Origin: Neckera pumila | Taxonomy: Eukaryota > Streptophyta > Bryopsida > Hypnales > Neckeraceae | Direction: 5' to 3' | NCBI GenBank assembly: GCA_963969595.1 | Contig: OZ018411.1 | Location: 10,046,501 to 10,110,500 of the forward strand | DNA: 64,000 nucleotides | Shown: piece after piece, positions 49,313 through 59,879 of the stretch | Layout: each line of letters starts with the position of its first letter | How positions within the stretch are numbered: the stretch's first letter is position 1 | Program-made: the position numbers and the translations under genes | The notes under the pieces: model-generated | Databases searched by the model: none | Told to the model about the DNA's origin: nothing | The model's input: the letters and a program-made list of their open reading frames with translations, nothing else

Positions 49313-51319
49313 CTACACTAAAAACTATATTTAGTGTTAGCAATACTATTTACAAACCATGACACTAAATATCATTAAGCCTACTAAAGTAAGTAACATT
49401 AAATGTAATTTCCAACACTAAATATACTCTATGGTAAATCTAAAATCCGAAAAATGTTTACATTTAGTGTTAGATCACAAGGGAAGACTAGGGAAGGGGA
49501 AGGCAGAAGGGAAGAAAAGGTGAAGGCGGCGCATTCAAGTCTAACACTACACAGGCATCGGAGCAGCAATGCGGGTCACTGACAGAGCCTTGACACCAAA
49601 CTCTGCAGATCATCTTGCACAGACAAGATCATCGCTGCCTCTGAAGGATTGTTGCTAATTGTTTAGCTCTATGTACGCCTAGGATGTGCGATTGGTGGTT
49701 TTTTCTCAAGAATCCACTCAGATCTACTCAGCTAGCTCTCCCTTCTCTCCTTCAAACCTTTGCTTGACCTCACCTTATCCTCATCTTACCACTAACCTCA
49801 CTTAGATCTAGTAATGGATTCTTACAGAGATGCTGTCAGGGATGGCCAACATTTTTCAGCAGAGCAGTTCTTTACTCTACACAACTAGCAAGCTCGTGAC
49901 AGCTCCCTGTGGCACCCACATTTGTGACTCAATTCAGATCCAGAGACCCGGTCAGAACGAGTCATCAACTCTCTTTTACAGATCACGCCACTCCTTACCA
50001 CAACTCAAGACAAGATTCTAACGCATGTTCTCCCCTTCGACACAACCCTCTCCTCCAGATGCCAAAATGTCGTAGCCGACCGGTCCTCAGCCAGCCAGAT
50101 TCAGACCTAGCAACTGCTCCGGTGGTTCCTCCCAAGCTGCTGAACCCCTTCTTTGCGACTCCAAGAGAATCTCTCCCCCCGACCTTCCAGAGAAACAATG
50201 CCGGTTTCCTACTTCAGCCGTTCAAAGTACTCCCACACTCCCTCCTTGATTCTATAGCTCTGTCGCAAGAATACCTGCATTTCAAGGAACATGTGGTTAT
50301 AGCTTGCTTCGTAGGAGGAGAGATTCACAACTCTATTCGGAAAGCTTGGCTACAAGACTTAGATCATGGTTGTCATATCAGACGGAATATCACTATTCAC
50401 GGACAGAATTGGACTGATTAGGGCTAACTGGCTGCGAACTTTAGAACCTTGTAACTTTTGCAAAATTCTTCAAATCGGGCAAATGAGATGTTTTTCAGCA
50501 TCTACAGAATGAGATGTTTTTTGGCATCTACTACTTCCTCCCATCCTCCTCCCCTCCCACAATCCATTCCACATCTTTGACCTCCCCAATTCTCACACCT
50601 CTAGTGATTGCCAAAAGACCCTAGAACTTGACTTTGAATTTCCCCCCTCCCCCACACCACAACCCGAATCACACAACCTACAGCTATTTCTTACGGCCTC
50701 CTGCCCACCCCTTCCTCTCCCTAGAATGCTCATCAAATCCCAATCTTAACACCCTTAGCCTCTCCCACATCATCCAGCCACAATCCTTCAAGCTCCAGAT
50801 CTCCTCACCCTACACAAACCAGACCTAATCCAATCTCTCCTCCCCAACACCTCTCACCCAACATCCAACAAGGTCCCTCCAAATTCTCAACCTTCACATC
50901 CCAAACAATCCAAACCAAAAATCCTTCTTCTCCTCCACACCTCTATGTTCTCCATCCAAACGACACCTCTCTTGCTGAAGCTCTCTACAACCTCCTTGAA
51001 TTCCAAGACCAATCCCTCCCTTCTTCTTCCGTGTCAAATAACGGTACCTCCCTCGCTCTTAAGGTTTTTGACCACATAGCAGAATCCTTACCCAACTGGA
51101 ATACGGACAATTCAACATCAATAGTCCTTCCCTCTCGTGTGGAACTGTCTGTCTGCAAGCTAAGATCCTCCACTAGACTAGTCCGTCACCAACAGGCCTA
51201 GCTTGAAGTAATTGCCTCCAACACCAATCTGGATGCTTGGGGCCACAGAAATACTCACGCCAATGATTGCGCATGGAGCGCTTGGCAATCTCCCAACCCA
51301 TGCTGCCAATGAAGCTCAA

Positions 51320-52090
51320 AATCCTATCCCAAAACATTTGAAGATTAAACGACTCCTCTGCAATTGATAACCTACAGAACTACATCCAAAGAAACCCAAT
51401 AGACTTGCTCTTCCTTCAAGAACATAAACTTAGCGGCCATAGCGCTACTAATCTTGGGAGACTCCTGTAGAAACAAGTTGCATCCTTTGTCACGGAAGCA
51501 GAACCAGAATACATTGCCGATGGTACCCAAGCTGGGAAAGGTGGTGTCGCAATCCTAATCTCACCCCGCTGGTCCAAATTGATTTTGCAAACGGGCTCCC
51601 TTTTTGGTGGACGGGCTCACTGGTGCATCCTTTTAAAAATCCCAGGGGGTGACCTCGATTTCTTTAACATCTACGCTCCCCTTGAACCCCATATCCGTAG
51701 AATTTTTTGGGAAACCCTAACTAGAGAACTTCCAACCACTTGTTGCTGGATCCTCCTCGGCGACTTCAATATGGTCAAGCGAAGGAGCGACAAACCTAGC
51801 ACCTGTGGTCAAATGATACATACGCAAGAACCGCTTCTCTTCAACACCCTAAAGGACACCCTCGAAGTCTCAGAATTCCCCCTAACTACACCAAATTTAA
51901 CCTATTCCTGGGACAACCTTTGCAGTGATGGAGCTTGTGTTATGGCCAGAATAGATCGCTGCTATATCTTCCTTGACTCCCCTTCAAGCAAAAGACAGAT
52001 TCTAGAATACCGCATACAAGGCGACCATACTAGGTCTGATCACTGCCTTGTTTCACTAGTCTTAGAAATTGCACAGTCCTCCCCTTAACC
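51320..52090 (+). pseudogene. LINE ORF2 endonuclease domain (APE type), broken
   Basis: Translation shows IDLLFLQEHKLSGHSATN, then after a stop GVAILISPRW, HWCILLKIPGGDLDFFNIYA, CCWILLGDFNMVKRRSDKPS, ARIDRCYIF and GDHTRSDHCLVSL. These are the apurinic endonuclease motifs of L1 elements: catalytic Glu in LQE, GDFN, and the terminal SDH with its His. The key residues are present although the frame is interrupted by a TAG near 51,468. Confidence 0.85.
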
Positions 52091-53687
52091 TAGCCGTTGG
52101 ATCATGGCATTGTCCTACTTCGAAGCAGCGGGTCCAGAAATCCGAAGGATTTGGACTGTTGCCCCCCACCAACTGCCCTTCTTCCAAAAACTCAAGCAAG
52201 TTACTCGATACTACAGATACTACATCCAACAAGCTCAACACCAATAGGAAGAAGAAAAACAGCTCTGCTGCAACCTCAATAGCAAAAACGGCGAGCTTCA
52301 GGCCGACCCGGCCTGTATCTCTCCATCTCCAACAATAGGTCAACCAACTCAAATCCCTACTTACAAATTTCGAATACCGCAAGCTAGAAGGGAGAAAGAT
52401 ACGATCCAGTGCGGGATAGAGGCTATTTGGAGACAAATTGTCTGCCAAATTTTTCACGGCTATTCGAGAAATTCCTCTTACGTCATCCATCACTGAACTT
52501 AGAGATGCCCGAGAAAACATTTGCCATGACAATAACAACCTAGAGCGGATTTGCACTGACTTCTACTCCTCACTCTATGCTCAAGAAACCCTTATCCTAG
52601 ACATAGAAAATGAACGAGCTTCCATACTAGCCTTAGTTCAAATCCGATTCACTCCGGAGATGTCAAAATACTTAGAACAACCTCTTAGCAATGCAGAACT
52701 ACACTCAGTTTTACGTCAAATGGCTAAGGGTAGAAGCCCTGGTCCTGATGGGGTAACCCTAGAATTTTTTCTCCGATTTTGGGATCTGATTGGGGACGGC
52801 TACACAGGAATCCTCCATCAACAATGGCCAACTACCTTCAGGGATGACATCCGGGGTGATTGCATTGATCTTCAAAAAGGGCAAACACGCTGATCTCTCC
52901 AATTGGCGCCCAATTACGCTTCTCAACATCTCCAACAAAATTCTCGCCAAAACACTCCAGGTTAGATTACAAAGCCTACTCAAAGACGTCATTAGCCATG
53001 AACAATCTGCATTTCTCCCCTTGAGGTATACACTTGACAACTTTCTTCTTCAATAAAAAACTGTTCAATGGAAAAGGATTCCCACCAAGACCTGATATTC
53101 CTCAAACTCGACTTTACCAAGGCATTTGACGTCGTTTCTTGGGACTTCCTATTTTGAGTAATGCAAAAACTTGGTATCTCAGAGGCTTTCATCCATCTTG
53201 TGCAAATGCCATTCCAACATGCCTTAGCTTTCGTATCAATCAATGGCCATATGTCCAAGCCGTTCCTCATCAAACATGGGGTGCGTCAAGGCTCACTACT
53301 AGAAAATCTGTGACCGAAACAACAAAACTTCAACTCAAATCTGTTGATTTTTTTCTGTTGTTTTGGCCATTTTTATGAGGGAATTTTTTTTTTTTTTTTT
53401 TTAAATTTAAAAAAAATATTTTTTTGAGCTGCCCAAAAATTGCGGAGTAGCCTACCACATGGCCATGCCACCTAGGCAGCCTCCCCCACGTGGCAATGCC
53501 ACCTAGGCAACCCGTTACTTGAGTGGGTGCCGCCATGGGGCTTTGAACCTTAGACCTCATGGTTGAGGTCCAAGGTTCTTAGCCATTGCCCCATGCAAAC
53601 TACTAAGTGACTATATTAGATGTAGAATTCTATATAACTAGTTTTTGCATTGGTTTTTATTTGCTTTGTAAAATCAGCAGACTTTGG

Positions 53688-54021
53688 AGACCATTTGGAC
53701 ATAGTAAAACAAGTTATTCAAAAAACTTTGAACTAAAAAAAGTTGAAAAATCACGCTAAATTTCACCTCCCAAAATCCGTTTGTGGTTTTGAGCCTCCAA
53801 TCAATAGTTATGGACAAATATCAGAGAAGGTGTTCGAAAATGTAAAAAAAAATGTTTCTTGCTATCCCTCTCTGATTTTTGTCCATAACTTTTGATTGGA
53901 GGATCAAAACCACAAACGGATTTTTGGAGGTGAAATTTAGCTTGATTTTACAAATTTTTTTATTTCAAATTTTTTGAAAAAAGTTATTCTACTATGCCAA
54001 AATGGCCGCCAAAGTCATCTG
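53688..54021. repeat. large imperfect inverted repeat (hairpin) inside the CACTA element
   Basis: Two arms of about 150 bases pair almost along their full length around a short loop near 53,845-53,868. Matching landmarks are TTTCACCTCC with GGAGGTGAAA, CCGTTTGTGGTTTTGA with its complement, and GACTTTGG with CCAAAGTC at the outer ends. The transcript would fold into a long near-perfect stem. Confidence 0.85.
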
Positions 54022-54819
54022 AATTGAAAAAACATTGAATTTTTGTATGATTAAGTTAAAAAAATAAAAGTCATTATATTTAAGATTCCAATTGTGGTGT
54101 TTAACTTTGAAATGGTAAAGGCACCAAATTTTGGTGTCAACAATATTTTGAAGTTAAATTAAAAGTCATCAAATTACCATTTTTGATAGTTCATATTTTT
54201 TTTAAATTCTTTTTTAAATCTTGTTTTAGCATCACAATCCGATTTTGAAACTGAATGACTATGATTTTTCTAGTTTTGTGCAAGGGTGTGTATTGCTAAT
54301 TTTCATTTTCTAATGTTAAGCACTCTTGGAAATGAATGTCAAATATATTGGAACTTGGAAAAAAAATTTGTGCTTGAATGTCTTCTAACTTTGGAGATTT
54401 TGTTAACATTTGATCTTGTTGAAAGTATGTAAGAAGAATTTCAAACCAATTACACCTCTTTGTCATAGTTGCCTAATTCATTTGTTTAAAAAAAAAAATG
54501 ACCTTTTGAGATATACGGAGTAACTTTTAATCGCCACTTAATTGGATTGGTCTAAAATTTTATAGACATTGAGCCAGTAGTAAAACACATCTTTAAAAAA
54601 AAATATTTTATAAAAATCATATTCAACAAATATTGCATTGTAGAGGGTCCATCCAAAAATGGAAAATGGATTGAATTTATGCTTTAGGGCTTTAAAGATT
54701 AGTTAATTATTTGACATCAATGTGCTAGATTTGTCCTGCAAAATGCTAGAGGTACAAAAACAACCCACAATCTTCCAGAATCTTATAAAATGTACTCTAG
54801 ATTCAGTTAAATCTAAATT

Positions 54820-54895
54820 TTCTCAAAGATTTCAGAAGATTCCAAAAGATTCCAAAAAGATTTCAAAAGATTTCAAAAAAGATTCCAAATTCAAC
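54820..54895. repeat. short tandem repeat of about 11 bp in the CACTA element
   Basis: The words AAAGATTTCA and AAAGATTCCA alternate about six times. Confidence 0.7.
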
Positions 54896-55455
54896 AAGAT
54901 GTTGTTGATCTGGTCATTCCACTATTCAAATCAATAGAAAATTGGTAGCCTTCTGTTGGTATTAACAAAAAGTTCTAAAATCAATGAAAGTGGTCATTCC
55001 TATGCATGAAACAACAAAAATCAATTGATTTTCTGTTGATTTGGTCATGGTTTTCTAGTAGTGGCTGTCCCCTTGCACCCTACCTATTCCTAAGCATCGC
55101 TGAAGTTCTTAATATGGCTGCGAAGGACAAGCAACACCTAGGACAAATTCAAGGGATCAAGCTACCCGAATGCAATGACCAACAACTCATTTTTTAGTAT
55201 GCTAACGACACAAGCTTTTCAATCATCAGAATGGAGGTAAACTTACGAAACACCATTTCCCTGATTCAACGTTTCGGCACAGCATCTAAACTGCTAGTAA
55301 ATTGGAACAAGAGTGTAGGTTACTGGTTCGCCTTGATCCCCTGACCTATTTGGACAGGCATCTTTGGTATTACATGGGCTCCTCCTACATCACTTTCTAC
55401 ACTACTGGGCGCCCTATTTGGCGTCACCCTTGAAACCACTGATATTGACAGCTTC

Positions 55456-56205
55456 TTGCAACAAAAAATTACCAAAAAACTCTCCTATTGGTCCACTCAG
55501 AGGCTCTCTCTAGCAAGCAAAGCCACAATGATAAACGCAATACTCCTATCATCAATTTACTACTTCATTGCGATTTGGTGTGGTTCCCTTCAAGCGATTC
55601 GATTAGTTAGAGGCAGCCTCAGGAACTATTTGTGGAGCGGTATGGACCACTTGTCTCATACTTGTGTAGCTTGGGATGACTGCTACCTCCCTAAATCAGT
55701 CAGAGGACTCCAACTCCTTGACCCTGAGGTCTCTCTTATAGCCCTTCTTGCAAAATGGGTACTCTATGCTATTGAGCCGGGCATAACAAGGCTCAAAACC
55801 CTCCTCAGGTACCGCATTCTCAGGATGAAACCTCACCCCAAACACGGATTTTGGTTCCCTTCCTGCTCGTGGCTCATGATCCATCACCCCTCAGTCATTA
55901 GAGGATCCAAAGTGTGGAATTGCATCATCTTGGCATGGAAATGGATAGTCAAGCACTCTGAGCCAATTCCTCCAACCAACTCCGATGAGTTACTCTCCAC
56001 CAACCTCTGGCAGTCCTCCACATTTATTGGTACAAATTTCCATTTCTCAATTATTAGAGCTAGGGAACTTGCCAAGGCTGGTCTCCAAACCATTGGCGAC
56101 TTGTGGGACCCTTCTTTTCAAGATTTCAAGCTCTGGGAAGACTTATCAAATGAATTTTCACTTACCTTAGCAGACCGCAACCCCTGGTCATGCCTCATTG
56201 CCTAG
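55456..56205 (+). pseudogene. LINE ORF2 region downstream of the reverse transcriptase
   Basis: About 249 codons, read from QQKITKKLSYWSTQRLSLAS through CVAWDDCYLPKSVRGLQLLD to NPWSCLIA, matching the segment after the reverse transcriptase of plant L1 elements (the KLxxWxxxxLSxAGRxxLIxxVL block). It ends at a stop and coding character resumes near 56,400. Confidence 0.8.
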
Positions 56206-56411
56206 ATTCCATGTGGCTGGATTATCTTGCTCATTGAGCATACATACCAAGTTCTTAAAGGCGACTAGGTAGGACTCTTCTATCTCTCCACTGATCAACT
56301 ACCGGAGATCGTTTGGCAATCTTGAGCTTCTCATCCCAACTTGGCTTTACCTCACCCTCAGCGACTCTCCCTTCCAAGTGAAACAGAACGAGCCTCAGTC
56401 GGAGCTAACTC

Positions 56412-56945
56412 ATGGCAGCTTTCGTTCCTCCCAAACTCCGGATTAGATACAATTCACTGTGGCATCATTTGTCGTGTGAGGATCTTCTAAATCAAAAGAA
56501 GTTGGGGCCGCCCCCCACATTTCCTCTTCGCTGGCTCAATCCATTCTCTTGGTTTCGGCCTTGGCAAATGGCGGTGGACCAATGGGAAGGACCTTATGGA
56601 TTACTTAGCCTCTACAGGGAAGAAACTCTTCACCAGCTCTGCTCAACCAAAACGATCCATCCCCTCCAAGTGGGCCGGCTTACTCCCCAACGCCTTCTCT
56701 CCAGCATGGAAAGACGTATGGCACAAAGCCCGCCTTTACAAGGACGCTGCCTTCATTTGGTCTATTTGGCACAATGTCGTGGCCGTGAATTCTTGGCGAG
56801 CTAGTATCGCCTCAAGGATTGATGCTAGATGTATCTGCTGCAACTCTAGAGAGGTTGAGACACCCATCCACCGATTCTTCCTTTGCCACAAAACTCAGGA
56901 CATTTTGGATTATGCACAAAGCATCATATATACATCATCTCCATA
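56412..56945 (+). pseudogene. LINE ORF2 zf-RVT-like C-terminal region
   Basis: The frame includes WHKARLYKDAAFIWSIWHNV and then RCICCNSREVETPIHRFFLC, the Cys-x2-Cys...His...Cys zinc-binding region found at the end of plant L1 reverse transcriptase proteins. A frameshift separates it from the preceding segment near 56,700. Confidence 0.8.
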
Positions 56946-57585
56946 GTAAGCCTCCCCTTTTGGGCCCTCATGTTAGGCTCAATGCTATCCATTGCATTTT
57001 CGGTTCTCCTCTACCTAGGAAATTCTATGAGCTTAGAACCATATGGTCTCTATTGCAAGAAGCAGTGCTTTGGTTGAGCTGGATTTTGCAAAACCACCTT
57101 GTCTTTTCCCAGGATCCATAGCCAATTCACCTTATTCGCTTTGCACTCTAGAATGCCCTACTTGACTTCGACAGAGCTACACTTCTAAAATCTCAATAGG
57201 CTGCATGTCATCCATCCGCATTTGGGTTAACTTCGACAAAATTTGGCTCACCCCCTCTACTCTTGCTAGAAGAGAAGGAAACGCTGTTAGATGGACCAGG
57301 GAAGGCCCCCCTCCCTACTTATTCTTTTAGTTCACTTTGCTTCTTTTTTCCTTTCTTCTTTTTTCTCTTCTTTCTCTTATGCTTATATTCTCTTCATTTG
57401 TCCAACCGTTAGGCTTGGCTATTTTTTGGTTCTTTTTTTAATACACTAGCTCGCCATTTGTTTAAAAAAAAAAAAAAAAGTCTAACACTACACTAATTAC
57501 TCCAAAGTTCAGATTTAGTGTTGGGTGGGGTAGGTTGGTAATTACACTAAATGCAATCCAACACTAAATATAGTTTTTAGTGTAG

Positions 57586-59004
57586 TTGTTCTAAAATTTC
57601 TAGGTGATGCTTTTTGCCATCATATTCATTTTGAAATATGCTATTCTATTCGTAAAATACTGTAAAAACTTCCTATTGTAAGCATATACTACGTATGCTT
57701 AATAAAAAATTCATTTAATAATAAGGCATGAATGAATAAGCATTGAATTAAGTAACTCCTTATATTTCCTAACTCATACATAATTGTCACTTTGAACTTT
57801 ATAAGTTTTGTTTTCTTATTTAGAGACATTGTGATAATATATGGAAGAATATATGAATGAAAAACAGCATAGATGGGAACGTGGTGGATAAAATTGTGAA
57901 ACTTGAGGGAAACGGGGTGGCTAAGGATTATAACCACCCTTTCCACACCCCAAGTATTCACATTCACACCTTTAGACAGTCTAAAAATTTGACCTGTCGT
58001 CATTGGTCCTATTTGGAACCTACAAGCTAGTTTAAACTACTAAATTAATCCTGCAATGCTTAGAAATGATTAATAAAATCACTTGCTATCATTGGTTGGG
58101 GTGACAAAGCCTTTTCAACCAATGAGACTATAGGCCAAACTAGACATTGTCCTCCTACAAATCAACGTTGGCTAAAACTCTCTTTATTACATTTGTCCAC
58201 AACCAAACAATCAAAGGTTTCAACATGTCATTGTTGTATCTAATTTTGGCACACATAAAAAAACAATCCAAAGATTGTTATCATTTTTGTTGCAAGAATT
58301 GAACATAAATAAGTAAAAATAGCAAAAATAATATAAATGACTTTATATTCCTTGTTAGAATACCTAAATAATAAGTTCATTCCTTTGGAAAAAACAGCAA
58401 CAATTTGTATATATATGTATTGTATTAAACTCCTACTCCCTTTGCAATCCCCATATGCAAATATATTGAAGAGGGGAAGGATGTACATTATATACATTAT
58501 TAATATTCTTTGATTTATTTGTGCTTTTTTTTTTGCACATGTGACAATATATTGTATTGTACTAGATTCTATTCTTATATCATGGGGAGTATTTCAAGAA
58601 TTTAGTGCAATATAAAGAGTGGAGAATTCAAAATATATACACAAATATCTTCCGATTTGGATCATTCAAATTGTATTTTGATTTTTTGATCAACTATAAT
58701 GCCATTATAAATATACAATATTTCTTGGCCAACACTTTCAATGGTTCCTTGCCTCTGCAAATAATAATTTTTGTCCCAATTTTACTTTATAAAGTATATT
58801 GATGGATATTTGTATATGTAGAATAGATCGTATATTCTACAACATTGATGCAAATGTATACATGATTGTAATTTAGGATTGTAAACCACTCTTTTATTTC
58901 ACATTTTCTGCACTAAAAATGTATACAATCGTAGAGTTAAAGCAGTAACAATCTAATTCAAATTTTTTGCCTTGTTGAATAATTTGAGATCTCAAAGCAA
59001 TCAA
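57586..59004. other. AT-rich intergenic DNA
   Basis: No gene or element end recognised. Short overlapping frames only. Confidence 0.5.
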
Positions 59005-59230
59005 CACTATAAGAAACTTGTGTTTTAGGGGATGTTTTCACTATTTTTTGGAACACATTTTTACAGTTGACAATCCATGTTTTTATATCAACAATGATGT
59101 TCATTAAAACAAGATATTTTATTGAACATCGTTGTTGACATAAAAACATGGATTGTCAATTGTAATGTCCACAAAAATGCATTCCAAAAAATAGTGAAAA
59201 TATCACCTAAAACATGGGTTTTTTATAGTG
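59005..59230. mobile_element. fold-back CACTA MITE (226 bp, TSD CAA)
   Basis: Starts CACTATAAGAAAC and ends TTTTTTATAGTG, and is palindromic over nearly its whole length with the turn near 59,110. CAA flanks both sides (59,002-59,004 and 59,231-59,233). The ends match those of the 25,437-27,008 element, so both belong to one CACTA family. Confidence 0.9.
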
Positions 59231-59879
59231 CAAACCACTCAAACTTACCAAAAATTGAGACTATAATAGGTAATGACAAAGCAAGCTAGTTCATAAAGAA
59301 CACCTACAAGTTGTACTATTATTAAACCTAGAATTTCATACTTCAACATCCAATGATTTCTTGAAAATTGACAATTTGGAAAAAATCATCATAAAATGCT
59401 ACTTAGAAGAATATTTCGGAATTGATGTACAAACAAAAGTTGTACTTTGAGTTTTAGATTCCATCTACACGTTCAAATTCACCAATGCTATCACAAATAT
59501 TTTTCTATAAATTTTGGAAAGAAAATTTTAAAATTTCTTCAAAATTCAATTACAAGCAAACTATTAGCTTTTTTTGAGCAAAGTTTGTTGGAATGGATTT
59601 GAAAATGAAGTTTTCTTGATACTGTGATTTTTTGGAATTTTTGTATTCTTAAAATCTATGAACTCATATTTGCAATCCAATTTTGAACTAAACTCAAATG
59701 CAATTTTTGACTTGGTCGACCACTTAACACACTTCCACATTTGTAATTTTAAAATATTATGTACTCTAGTAACACCAAATCCAATCTTTAGATAGGACAA
59801 CAACTTGATCAAGTATCTCCACAAATTAGGATGACTTTCATCCAAGCAATAATGAGGATGAAATTGAAGTTTCAATCTG

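Larger units (their letters stand above)
53294..55063. mobile_element. non-autonomous CACTA element (1770 bp, TSD GCT) inside the LINE
   Basis: Begins CACTACTAGAAAA and ends TTTTCTAGTAGTG, a perfect 13-bp inverted repeat, flanked by GCT on both sides (53,291-53,293 and 55,064-55,066). Removing it with one GCT rejoins the LINE reading frame across CAAGGCTGTCCC in the reverse transcriptase. Second-tier subterminal repeats with CTGTTG and GATTT occur at both ends. The interior has a large hairpin but no transposase. Confidence 0.95.
52438..55440 (+). pseudogene. LINE reverse transcriptase, split by a CACTA insertion
   Basis: Fragments in order: GRSPGPDGVTLEFF, VIALIFKKGKHADLSNWRPI, LLNISNKILAKTL, LDFTKAFDVVSW, INGHMSKPF and HGVRQG up to 53,293. 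After the CACTA element the protein continues PLAPYLFLSIAEVL from 55,064. The catalytic YADD box reads YAND at 55,198-55,209, so its first Asp is lost, and a TAG directly precedes it. Other frameshifts lie near 52,870 and 53,055. Confidence 0.85.
49553..57477 (+). mobile_element. L1-type LINE retrotransposon with poly-A tail and 16-bp TSD
   Basis: Flanked by the direct repeat AAGTCTAACACTACAC (49,537-49,552 and 57,478-57,493) and ending in an A run (57,464-57,479). Removing the internal CACTA element leaves about 6.15 kb, a normal plant L1 length. ORF1 begins at ATG 49,814 (MDSYRDAVRDGQHF) and soon meets a stop; the ORF1 body is visible to about 50,420. ORF2 fragments show an endonuclease, a reverse transcriptase and a zf-RVT-like end. 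Several stops and frameshifts make this copy inactive. Confidence 0.9.
49313..57585. mobile_element. small TIR element split by a LINE
   Basis: The left end reads CTACACTAAAAACTATATTT and continues AGTGTT; the right end (57,560-57,585) is its exact reverse complement over 26 bases. The subterminal DNA on both sides repeats the word AACACTAAAT and its complement several times. Without the LINE the element would be about 332 bp and non-coding. The flanks are TTA on the left and TTG on the right, so a 3-bp duplication is possible but not exact. The ends resemble CACTA or Tourist-like MITEs; the superfamily is uncertain. Confidence 0.75.
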
